The position numbers were made by a program, and so were the translations under genes. The notes under the pieces were generated by a model. That model was not told where the DNA came from and ran no database searches. It worked only from the letters and a program-made list of their open reading frames with translations. From the NCBI GenBank assembly GCA_034521495.1, contig JAXHMK010000003.1, forward strand, positions 1 through 44,444: a stretch of DNA of 44,444 bases, written 5' to 3'. This document shows, piece after piece, positions 8,121 through 15,813 of the stretch (position 1 is the stretch's first letter; each line of letters opens with the position of its first letter). This stretch comes from Balneolaceae bacterium (GTDB lineage: Bacteria > Bacteroidota > Rhodothermia > Balneolales > Balneolaceae).

Positions 8121-9773
8121 CCTGACTTCCGCACTTTTTTGATGTGAAAAATATCGGCATTGTTTTTTAATGACTTACGGGCATAAAAAACAATGTTTGG
8201 GTGTCCTGATCTTTTTTTGGCGTATTTTGGGCGCATGTTTGTACGTAAGAAACCCAATAAAAGTGGAAGCACCAGTGTTCAGGTCATCGATAAAAGCTCG
8301 GGCAGCTACAAGGTGGTAAAAACCATGGGCAGCTCAGATGACCCGCAGCAGATCGATCGGCTGATTCGCCGTGCTCACCAATGGATCAGCCATCAACTGG
8401 GGCAATCCGAGCTTGATTTTCATGATGAGAAACAGCTGTACCATTCCTTCATTTCCGGAATTCAAAGCGTGACGGTAGCCGGAACAGAGCTGTTGCTTGG
8501 CCGGCTGTTTGATCAGATCGGCTTCAACCAGATTGACGATGATCTGTTTCGCAGGCTGGTATTGGCCAGGCTTTGTTTCCCGGTGAGCAAACTCAGGACT
8601 GACCGACTATCTGCAAAAATATCATGGAATCACTGTTGATGAGGATGCCATCTACCGGTACCTGGATAAACTCTACAACACTCAAAAGGAAACGGTCCAG
8701 CAGATCAGCTACCGCCATACGCGGAAGGTACTGGGCAAAGATATACGGTTGGTGTTTTACGATGTAACGACTCTCTATTTTGAAATTGATAGGGAAGATA
8801 CCCTGCGCAAAACCGGTTTTAGCAAGGATGGCAAACATCACCGCCCCCAGATTGTCCTGGGCCTGTTGGTCAGCGAGAATGGCTATCCGCTGGCCTATGA
8901 AATCTTCCAGGGTAATACCTTTGAAGGCCACACGATGTTGCCGGTACTGGATGCCTTTAAGGATAAATACGGGCTTGACAAGCTGGTGATTGTTGCCGAT
9001 TCGGGCCTGTTGTCTAAAGCCAATATTACCAACCTGCAAGACAACGGCTATGAGTTTATTTTGGGAGCGCGGATCAAAAACGAGGCAAAATCTATCAAAA
9101 CCCAAATTCTCGAGTTGAAGTTGACCGACAATCAGAGCAGCGTAATTGACAAAGAAGATGGCATACGATTAATTATCAGCTATAGTGATAAACGAGCTCG
9201 TAAAGATCAACGCAATCGCCAAAAAGGCCTGCAAAAGTTGGAGAAACGGATCAAATCCGGGAAGCTCACCAAAGCCAACATCAACAACAGAGGCTACAAT
9301 AAATACCTGGTCTTGGAAGGAGACGTATCGATCAGCATTGATCGGGAGAAATTTGAAGCCGATGCCAAGTGGGATGGACTGAAGGGATACCTGACCAACT
9401 CCACGCTCGGCAAAGACCAGGTGATTGAAAACTACGCTCATCTATGGAAAATAGAACGGGCCTTTAGAATTTCGAAGACAGACTTAAAAATCAGGCCTGT
9501 TTATCACAGGCTTCAACGCAGGATTGAAGCTCATATTTGTATCGCTTTTGTGGCATACAAGGTCTACAAAGAGCTGGAAAGGCAATTAAAAGAGAAGAAG
9601 TCAGATCTAAGCCCGGAAAAAGCTATCGATATCGCAAAAACGATCTATGCCATAAAAGTCGTCACTCCCTTGAACAAGGAGGAAATTCATCAAACCCTAA
9701 TCTTAAATGAGGAACAGAGGATGCTGGCTGATTTATTCAACTTTTAACAGGGTGTCCCAATGCGGAAGTCAGG
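8121..9773 (+). mobile_element. IS1634-like insertion sequence
   Basis: The ends are inverted: CCTGACTTCCGCA at 8121-8133 matches TGCGGAAGTCAGG at 9761-9773. One transposase gene fills most of the interior. The element is about 1.65 kb and sits in the space between a terminator (8010-8039) and the 3' end of prfC, so no host gene appears disrupted. A 41-bp direct repeat flanks it. Confidence 0.85.
8235..9747 (+). pseudogene. IS1634-family DDE transposase, frameshifted
   Basis: Transposase with an N-terminal region from 8235 (MFVRKKPNKSG) and a DDE catalytic core. The first acidic residue is in LVFYDVTTLYFE, the second in LVIVADSGLLS, and the Glu lies in the late motif ENYAHLWKIERAFRISKTDL, the YREKxxIE-like block. 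The reading frame breaks near 8595, where one surplus base (probably C in GACCGAC) separates KLRTD from DYLQKYHGITVDEDAIYRYL. Removing it gives a full protein of about 503 aa. As read, the first ORF stops at 8639 and only a fragment beginning near 8749 could be re-initiated, so the element would not move by itself. ATG 8235 is preferred over 8193, which lies in the left end region of the IS. Confidence 0.85.
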
Positions 9774-9814
9774 AAGCAACGAGCTATTTAAACACTATAT
9801 TTTTGCAGCATTTC
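9774..9814. repeat. 41-bp direct repeat, right copy flanking the insertion sequence
   Basis: Exact copy of 8079-8119, starting directly after the right inverted terminus of the IS at 9773. Confidence 0.85.
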
Positions 9815-9888
9815 CAGATTCACTACCGGTCAAGTCAATCCAGGGATTGACATCTCCTGCCACTTACATCCTGTATCCTGTACCCTGC

Positions 9889-11508
9889 CTAATCTTGCTT
9901 GTACTTAAACAAGTTCTCAGCTCCCACTTTCTCTTCGGCCTGGTTTAGTGCATATGCACTTTCAAAAAGAACGATAGGATTGCCCTCCATATCTTTTGTG
10001 ATATGCGTGGAGTAATTATTTTCCAGTTTTTTGATGATCTCTTCACTTTCATTCGGCAACCACCGGGCAGAATTATACGAAACCGGCTGCTGATGAAGTT
10101 CAACGCCATATTCGGTAGACATTCTATGCGTAACAACATCAAACTGAAGAACGCCAACGGTTCCAAGCAGAAGCTCATTCCCAACGCCTTGGGGAACTTC
10201 AAAAACGTGAACAACACCCTCTTCAGAGAGCTGCTTCAATCCCTCACGAAGTTGTTTTCGCTTGAATGGATCTTTGGTTGAAACCTTCATAAAATGTTCC
10301 GGTGTAAAGAGCGGAATCACATTAAATTTTACTGGCTTGTCGGAATAGAGGGTTGAACCGATTCGGAAAAATCCCGGACTAAACAGCGAAACAATATCTC
10401 CGGGATAGGCTTCCTCCATGATGTGGCGTTCGTCTCCCATTAATGTATGTGGAGTAGACATGCGAACTTTCTTGCCGGTTCCTTCATGAATAGCTTCAAG
10501 GCCCCGCTCAAATTTGCCCGATGTAACCCGAACAAAAGCCGCACAATCGCGGTGATCGGGATTCATATTGGCCTGCAATTTGAATACAAATCCGCTAAAA
10601 GGTTGATTGAGATTATGTTCTTGCTCTTCTGAATTCTGATAAGGTTGCGGACTCGGAGCCAAATTCTGGAAATAATTTAGAAATACATCCAATCCAAAAT
10701 TGTTCAACGCCGAACCAAAGAATACGGGAGAAACTTCGCCAATCTTAAATCCCTCACGATCCATGTTTTCAAACATATCCTCAATCAGAAGAATCTCTTC
10801 AGTTAAATCCTCTTTTTCAGGTCCGGATAATGAACTTTCAGCTAAACCCTCCTCCAGAGATGTAAAAACATCGGTTTCCGCTTTTTGAGCACCATGTTTA
10901 GATTTTCGATAGAGATGCATCTCTTTGCCGATCAGGTCATAAATTCCCTGGAATTTCCGTCCGTATCCAACAGGCCAGCTTGCGGGAATCGCTTCAATAC
11001 CAAGTTTATTTTCCACGTTACTCAAAACTTCCAGCGGATCCATACCGGGACGGTCGCACTTATTTACAAACGTGATAACCGGTACCTGGCGCATTTTACA
11101 AACTTCAAACAGTTTTTCTGTCTGTTCCTCCACACCTTTGGCAACGTCAATTACCATTAAACCAGAGTCGGCGGCAACGAGAGTTCGCAGGGTATCTTCA
11201 GAAAAATCCTTGTGGCCGGGGGTATCAAGGAGATTGTATCGGATGCCGTCTTTCTCAAACCGAAGAACCGACGATGTTACTGAAATTCCACGCTCTTTTT
11301 CGATTGCCATCCAGTCGGATGCTGCATACCGGGCCGCTTTCCTCTGGCGGATGGAACCGGCTTCATGAATAGCACCCCCATACAGAAGCAGTTTTTCCGT
11401 GAGAGTTGTTTTTCCAGCATCCGGGTGCGAAATGATAGCAAAGGTTCGCCGCTTTTTCGCCTCCTCTAAAATCTGATTGTCCTGAACAGTTGTTTCGGTT
11501 TGTGGCAT
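9889..11508 (-). CDS. prfC: Peptide chain release factor 3
   Basis: Translational GTPase RF3, which removes RF1/RF2 from the ribosome after peptide release. At 539 aa it is the usual length. The GTPase motifs are clear: P-loop SHPDAGKTT (27-35), switch I ERGISVTSS (about 72-80), DTPGHKDF (95-102) and NKCD (149-152). The stretch GSIRQRKAARYAASDWM is highly characteristic of RF3 and separates it from EF-G and the tetracycline-protection proteins. The C-terminal domains, around FKRKQLREGLKQLSEEGVV and GVLQFDVVTHRMSTEYGV, are intact. It is transcribed towards the IS element, with no strong terminator visible in the 74 bp between its stop and the right direct repeat. Probably monocistronic. Confidence 0.97.
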   Translation of the reverse strand: MPQTETTVQDNQILEEAKKRRTFAIISHPDAGKTTLTEKLLLYGGAIHEAGSIRQRKAARYAASDWMAIEKERGISVTSSVLRFEKDGIRYNLLDTPGHKDFSEDTLRTLVAADSGLMVIDVAKGVEEQTEKLFEVCKMRQVPVITFVNKCDRPGMDPLEVLSNVENKLGIEAIPASWPVGYGRKFQGIYDLIGKEMHLYRKSKHGAQKAETDVFTSLEEGLAESSLSGPEKEDLTEEILLIEDMFENMDREGFKIGEVSPVFFGSALNNFGLDVFLNYFQNLAPSPQPYQNSEEQEHNLNQPFSGFVFKLQANMNPDHRDCAAFVRVTSGKFERGLEAIHEGTGKKVRMSTPHTLMGDERHIMEEAYPGDIVSLFSPGFFRIGSTLYSDKPVKFNVIPLFTPEHFMKVSTKDPFKRKQLREGLKQLSEEGVVHVFEVPQGVGNELLLGTVGVLQFDVVTHRMSTEYGVELHQQPVSYNSARWLPNESEEIIKKLENNYSTHITKDMEGNPIVLFESAYALNQAEEKVGAENLFKYKQD

Positions 11509-11767
11509 TGTTGGGTATTACTCAGTAAAAATTCAAAGAATTATAAAATAAGGAATTTTGTATTCGGGTTCACCTTGTGAGTTCATTAGATAAATGAATG
11601 AAGTGAATAGTAAAAGTAGATCAAACTGTATCTAACAATTTTGAATTTAAAAAGTGTAAAAACAATAGCTTAATGAAAACATGATAATCATCTGCATGTT
11701 TAGGTGAATGAAACGAAGGGAAAAAATTTTTCCAAAAAAACAATCATCAATAAAATATTATCTAAAC

Positions 11768-11965
11768 ATGTTTACCAAAAAAAGATTCTCCGTTATTACA
11801 TCCTTTATACTTTCTATTTTCCTGGTTGCAGGGATTAGTAATTTGCAAGTCCAGGATGATACAGTGGTAGATGTAATAAACAACAGCGAAGATCCAACTA
11901 AAACAGGCCAAGCTGTTTGTCTTTCCTGTCAACAGGCCATTCGGGAAGGGGTTCGAGCTCAGTAA
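11768..11965 (+). CDS. Possible small exported peptide (weak call)
   Basis: A 65-codon ORF beginning MFTKKRFSVITSFILS with a signal-peptide-like basic start and hydrophobic stretch (about residues 9-22), then an acidic segment (QDDTVVDVINNSEDPTK). Its last 68 bases run antisense through the 3' end of the DUF72 gene, which encodes conserved sequence, so the C-terminal part (VCLSCQQAIREGVRAQ) is suspect. The gene may be a remnant, spurious, or truly overlapping. If it is not real, 11509-11897 is a 389-bp AT-rich gap with no other feature I can see. Confidence 0.25.
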   Translation: MFTKKRFSVITSFILSIFLVAGISNLQVQDDTVVDVINNSEDPTKTGQAVCLSCQQAIREGVRAQ

Positions 11966-12764
11966 GGTTGGATAGCTCTCGATGAAAATAACGGGCAAGT
12001 TTTGGTGCGTGTAAAGTGTCGGGAGAGTGAATAAACATATAAGGGTGCTTACCGTCGCGAATCCAGTTGGCAATAATGATCGACCACTCCTTCAGGTGAG
12101 ATTCATTTTGAATGACTTCATTACCTCCCACAAAACGAATAAATGGATTGGCTCCGGTGGAATCAAATCGAACGGGAATTTTTGGTTTTTTCTTTTTGGC
12201 TTTTAAAACCGAAGGGTCGTTACTTTTTAACTCATGGAGGCGCCGGGTATCAAAAACCACCCGGTTGATTCCGTAACTTTTCAATACATTATTCAGATGC
12301 CGTTCCTTCTTTCCCTTATCAAAAAAATCGGGGTGACGTACCTCAAGTGCAAAACTCAGGTGAGCCGGCAACACCTCAATTAACTCCTCAATATTCTGCA
12401 TCTGTTCGTACGAAAAAGATGGACTTAACTGAATGTGAAATGGGCCCAGGTTTGTACGAATCGGTTGAAACAGATCCAGGAAGGAGAGGACCTCCTCGGT
12501 CACATTTTTGAGCTGTCTGTGATGCGTAATATTCTTTGGGAACTTGAAACAGAATTTAAAATCGGGAGGGACCTGTTCTCCCCATTTTTGAACGGTTTCG
12601 GGCGTTGGAACCCTGTAAAATGTAGTATTGCCTTCCACTGCATTAAAAACTGATGCGTACTCATTGAGAAAACGATCAGGTTTGGCACTTTCGCTAAAAA
12701 AGTTACCAACCCAGTCTTTAAATCCCCATTGAGTCAGGCCGATATGATATTTTTTGATGCTCAT
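11898..12764 (-). CDS. DUF72 (YecE-like) protein
   Basis: TIM-barrel-like DUF72 family protein, 288 aa, the usual length. Diagnostic stretches are the start YHIGLTQWGFKDWVGNFF, FNAVEGNTTFYRVPTPETVQKW, PPDFKFCFKFPKNITHHRQL, the central LGPFHIQLSPSFSY and FALEVRHPDFF, and the C-terminal PYMFIHSPDTLHAPKLARYF. The last residues, RKDKQLGLF, are typical of the family in this phylum. No catalytic reaction is established for DUF72, although homologues are often found near DNA-metabolism genes. Here it stands alone, divergent from the sodium:solute symporter gene and facing away from prfC's promoter region. Confidence 0.92.
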   Translation of the reverse strand: MSIKKYHIGLTQWGFKDWVGNFFSESAKPDRFLNEYASVFNAVEGNTTFYRVPTPETVQKWGEQVPPDFKFCFKFPKNITHHRQLKNVTEEVLSFLDLFQPIRTNLGPFHIQLSPSFSYEQMQNIEELIEVLPAHLSFALEVRHPDFFDKGKKERHLNNVLKSYGINRVVFDTRRLHELKSNDPSVLKAKKKKPKIPVRFDSTGANPFIRFVGGNEVIQNESHLKEWSIIIANWIRDGKHPYMFIHSPDTLHAPKLARYFHRELSNLTELEPLPEWPVDRKDKQLGLF

Positions 12765-13166
12765 AGCTCAGGTTGAATACAACATGTATTCTTTTCAATA
12801 AACAAAATTTTAGGAAACTATCATTAAAAAAATCAGCAGATAATTTCATTTTTGTAAATGAGCTCGTTCCGTAATCCAGTTTAAAACGAAATTAAACGGC
12901 ACTTTTAACAATAGTTAAGAAAAAATAATACTCATATTTACCCCGTAAAGACCAAAAAAAGGAAGCGGTTCCAGATTTGCATTGCATCGTCTGAATTCTA
13001 TATTCTGTGATGGCGATTATAGCTAACAAACCTGCTTGCTTTAGAACGAATTATTCGTTGTTTTTTAATCGTCATAAAGGCATATTTAGTGAAATTTTCG
13101 GGTATGATAACTGAGACGCAGAAAGCGATCTCTTTGATGTCCATGAATCTCAATTTTACATAGAAA
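12765..13166. other. Intergenic region between divergent DUF72 and symporter genes
   Basis: 402 bp of AT-rich sequence that must carry both divergent promoters. I could not identify a convincing -7/-33 pair, operator or hairpin. No ORF of useful length. Confidence 0.5.
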
Positions 13167-15026
13167 ATGGTTTCAACTCTTACAACTCTGGACTGGATTC
13201 TCGTAGCTTCCTATTTTGTATTTGCCCTTTCCATTGCTCTCTATTTCTATAGCCGTGCGGGGAAAAATACAACTGAATTTTTTCTGTCCGGCCGTAATAT
13301 GCCGTGGTGGATTATCGGTACAAGCATGGTGGCAACCACATTTGCGGCGGATACACCTCTCGCCGTTACCGAAATGGTTGCACTGGACGGAATTGCCGGT
13401 AACTGGCTTTGGTGGAACTTCCTGATGGGAGGAATGCTGACCGTATTTTTCTTTGCCCGGCTCTGGCGGCGCAGTGGAGTATTAACAGATGTGGAGTTTA
13501 TTGAACTCCGTTATGCTGGCAAGCAAGCGGCATGGCTTCGCGGAATTAAAGCGATCTATTTTGGACTTCTGATGAATATTATCATCCTCGGATGGGTATC
13601 ACTGGCCATGGAATCGATCTTTAATGTGCTGTTTCCGGGAATGACGCTTTTTGGCCAGGAAGCGTTTAATTTTTTAGGGATTCATATTAGTGCACCGCTT
13701 CTGTTGGTTGGATTTCTGATTATATTTGTTGGATTTTTCTCCCTGATTTCTGGTCTTTGGGGTGTGGCTGTAACCGATATTTTTCAGTTTGTTATTGCGC
13801 TTGGTGGTACAATTGTTCTTGCAGTATATGCGGTGAATATTCCTGAAATTGGCGGAATTTCAGGCCTCCAGGAAAAACTTCCGCCTGAGACATTTCAATT
13901 CCTTCCAACTATTGGTCAGACTGCCGAAGGAGTGGCCGTTCTTTCACTCAGTTTCGGTGCATTTGCCGCTTACTTCGGTGTGCAGTGGTGGTCGAGTTGG
14001 TATCCGGGAGCCGAACCCGGCGGAGGCGGTTATGTAGCCCAGAGAATTATGAGTGCCAAGGACGAAAAACACGCACTGTTCGCAACTCTTTGGTTTAATA
14101 TTGCTCACTACTGCCTGCGTCCGTGGCCATGGATTATTGTTGCACTGGTTTCATTGGTACTGTATCCAAATCTGGCTGATTCCCGTGAAGGATTTGTTTT
14201 GGTGATGAGAGAAGTACTTCCACCCGGCCTGCTGGGACTTCTGTTTGCTGCATTTTTAGCGGCATTTACAAGCACATTTGCAGCTCACCTTAACTGGGGG
14301 ACATCCTATCTGGTGAATGACTTCTGGCGTCGTTTTATCAAGCCGGATGAAGATGAAAAGCATTATGTATTTGTTTCAAGAGTTGTAACATTTGTATTAG
14401 CGATTCTTGCATTTTTGGTTACCACACAGCTCAGTACCATCCGTGAGGCGTGGGGATTGGTATTGACAGCATCCGGCGGACTGGGCTTGGTTCTGATCCT
14501 TCGATGGTACTGGTGGCGTATCAACGCATGGAGTGAACTGGCAGCTTCGCTGACACCTATTTTTCTTGTTATCCTTGTTCTTTTAGGCGTTCCGGTCCCC
14601 GGAATCCGTGATCCGTTTCCCATGAATCTCTATTATGTAGTAGCCATCACCACCGTTATCTGGCTGCTTGTAACATTTCTTACTAAGCCAACCGATCACA
14701 AAAAATTAACTCTCTTCTTTAGAAAGGTTCGTCCCGGCGGACCCGGCTGGAAACCGCTCCAGGAAGAAAACCCAGACATCGAAGACGACGGTGAACTGAT
14801 GCCGCTCCTCTACAATTGGATTGCCGGTGTAGTTTTAGTGTACATGGCACTGTTTGGATTCGGACACTTCCTGTTCGGTAATTATGGCAGCTTTGCCATG
14901 TGTCTTGTAGCAGGTCTTCTTGCCCTCGGCTACCTCTACTGGGATCTGAGCAAGCGCGGTTTCGATACAATCATCGAAGTGGAAGATTTCGACCACAAGC
15001 GTGATGCTTCGGAAGTAGGAAAATAG
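13167..15026 (+). CDS. Sodium:solute symporter (SSS family)
   Basis: Large polytopic inner-membrane carrier of 619 aa with about 14 membrane segments, a member of the sodium/solute symporter family. Early family features are the LDWILVASYFVFALSIALYF segment followed by AGKNTTEFFLSGRNMPWW and the TM2 region MVATTFAADTPLAVTEMVA, where sodium-site residues usually lie. Later stretches include SLISGLWGVAVTDIFQFVIA and AAFLAAFTSTFAAHLNWGTSYLVNDFWRRF, both typical of the subgroup with a long soluble loop before the last two helices (residues about 520-560). The substrate is not determinable from sequence; family members carry sugars, amino acids, organic acids or inositol. No catabolic genes adjoin it. 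Confidence 0.92.
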   Translation: MVSTLTTLDWILVASYFVFALSIALYFYSRAGKNTTEFFLSGRNMPWWIIGTSMVATTFAADTPLAVTEMVALDGIAGNWLWWNFLMGGMLTVFFFARLWRRSGVLTDVEFIELRYAGKQAAWLRGIKAIYFGLLMNIIILGWVSLAMESIFNVLFPGMTLFGQEAFNFLGIHISAPLLLVGFLIIFVGFFSLISGLWGVAVTDIFQFVIALGGTIVLAVYAVNIPEIGGISGLQEKLPPETFQFLPTIGQTAEGVAVLSLSFGAFAAYFGVQWWSSWYPGAEPGGGGYVAQRIMSAKDEKHALFATLWFNIAHYCLRPWPWIIVALVSLVLYPNLADSREGFVLVMREVLPPGLLGLLFAAFLAAFTSTFAAHLNWGTSYLVNDFWRRFIKPDEDEKHYVFVSRVVTFVLAILAFLVTTQLSTIREAWGLVLTASGGLGLVLILRWYWWRINAWSELAASLTPIFLVILVLLGVPVPGIRDPFPMNLYYVVAITTVIWLLVTFLTKPTDHKKLTLFFRKVRPGGPGWKPLQEENPDIEDDGELMPLLYNWIAGVVLVYMALFGFGHFLFGNYGSFAMCLVAGLLALGYLYWDLSKRGFDTIIEVEDFDHKRDASEVGK

Positions 15027-15034
15027 AAGCCGAG

Positions 15035-15073
15035 AACCTGGCAGTACAAAGCAGAGCGGAGTTCCTGCCAGGT
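15035..15073. repeat. REP-like palindrome after the symporter gene
   Basis: Outer arms AACCTGGCAG (15035-15044) and CTGCCAGGT (15065-15073) enclose a GC-rich centre (AGCGGAG). Related units follow at 15438-15656. It lies 8 bp after the stop of the symporter and has no T tract, so it is classed as a repeat rather than a simple terminator. Confidence 0.7.
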
Positions 15074-15126
15074 CGGTTGTCTTATATGTCTTTTGCAAAT
15101 CATTCCAAATCTATTAGCTTAGAGAT

Positions 15127-15342
15127 ATGAGTAAACCAATTACGATCGAAAACTTATCTCTGAACGAAAAGATTGAACTCATGGAAAAATTGTGGGCCGA
15201 TCTTTCATCCTCAGCACATTATAAGCCTCCAGAATGGCATGGCGAAGAACTTGCAAGAAGAAGAAAAGAAGTAGCTGAAGGAAAGATAACTTACATGGAC
15301 TGGGATAAAGCCAAAGAAGAGATTCGAAAAGAAATTTTATGA
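15127..15342 (+). CDS. Addiction-module antitoxin (PF09720, Unstab_antitox type)
   Basis: A 71-residue acidic/basic helical protein matching the short addiction-module family TIGR02574/PF09720. Its signature is LSLNEKIELMEKLWADL near the start, then PPEWHGEELARRRKEVAEGK and the final MDWDKAKEEIRKEI. These antitoxins neutralise RelE/ParE-type toxins encoded directly downstream. The overlap ATGA at 15339-15342 with the start of such a toxin reading MTIRILEPARRDL confirms the arrangement. The toxin is destroyed here, so this antitoxin is an orphan in this sequence. Confidence 0.85.
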   Translation: MSKPITIENLSLNEKIELMEKLWADLSSSAHYKPPEWHGEELARRRKEVAEGKITYMDWDKAKEEIRKEIL

Positions 15343-15437
15343 CCATTCGAATTCTTGAACCGGCCAGGAGAGATTTAATGAACGGGTTCGTTTCTATGGC
15401 ATTAGCGATGATCTTAACCAATACAATGCCCCGCAAT
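15339..15437 (+). pseudogene. Remnant of a RelE/ParE-type toxin gene
   Basis: The first 13 codons read MTIRILEPARRDL, a standard ParE/RelE N terminus. The frame then fails: adding one T in GGGTTCG (about 15384) would continue as NGFRFYGISDDLNQYN, which still resembles the toxin's second helix. Homology stops at about 15437, where a REP-like unit begins. About two thirds of a normal toxin of roughly 95 aa is missing. The existing frame from 15339 ends at 15491 after 50 codons, mostly inside repeat sequence. So it has both a single-base frameshift and a truncation by repeat sequence. Non-functional as read. Confidence 0.7.
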
Positions 15438-15656
15438 CTGCCAGGACCCCGACAAAACCGTGTCGGGGACTCTTGCAGGTTGCTGACCTAAGAACCTGGC
15501 AGAGCACGAAGCGGAGCGGAGTTCCTGTCAGAGTTCGAATGTTTACTTCAAAACGTACCCAATTGTAAATCGGGGTACGCAACTCTGCCAGGAACCGGAA
15601 AAGCACTGGTACTCTTGCAGGTTGCTTTCTCATGAACCTGCCAGGTTGCAAATCTA
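15438..15656. repeat. Cluster of REP-like palindromic repeats
   Basis: At least three units share the words CTGCCAGG, CTTGCAGGTT and AACCTGGCAG. One at 15438-15482 contains a perfect inner hairpin (CCCCGACA / TGTCGGGG). One at 15493-15531 has GAAGCGGAGCGGAGTTCCTG, very like the copy at 15035-15073. One at about 15582-15656 contains GCCAGGAACCGG and ends in a small palindrome AACCTGCCAGGTT. The cluster fills the space where the toxin gene should continue. Confidence 0.7.
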
Positions 15657-15813
15657 TTCATCAAAGAATGCCAAACCCATAAAAAATCCATATCTTTATT
15701 AGCTGTTATACTTATTAAAAAGTTGCCGAATCATGCCAGCCTCAAGTGAACCAATAGCGTCGGCTTCTTGTTTGAAATCAGAAAGATAGTTAGACACTGA
15801 GATTCGATTTTTT

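Noticed and set aside
15714-15811. Short minus-strand reading frame of about 32 codons before gcvP
   Set aside because: Starts with GTG, has no ribosome-binding site or recognised family, and this length is expected by chance.
15657-15813. Glycine riboswitch upstream of gcvP
   Set aside because: No paired aptamer-like GC-rich stems or terminator hairpin could be found in the leader.
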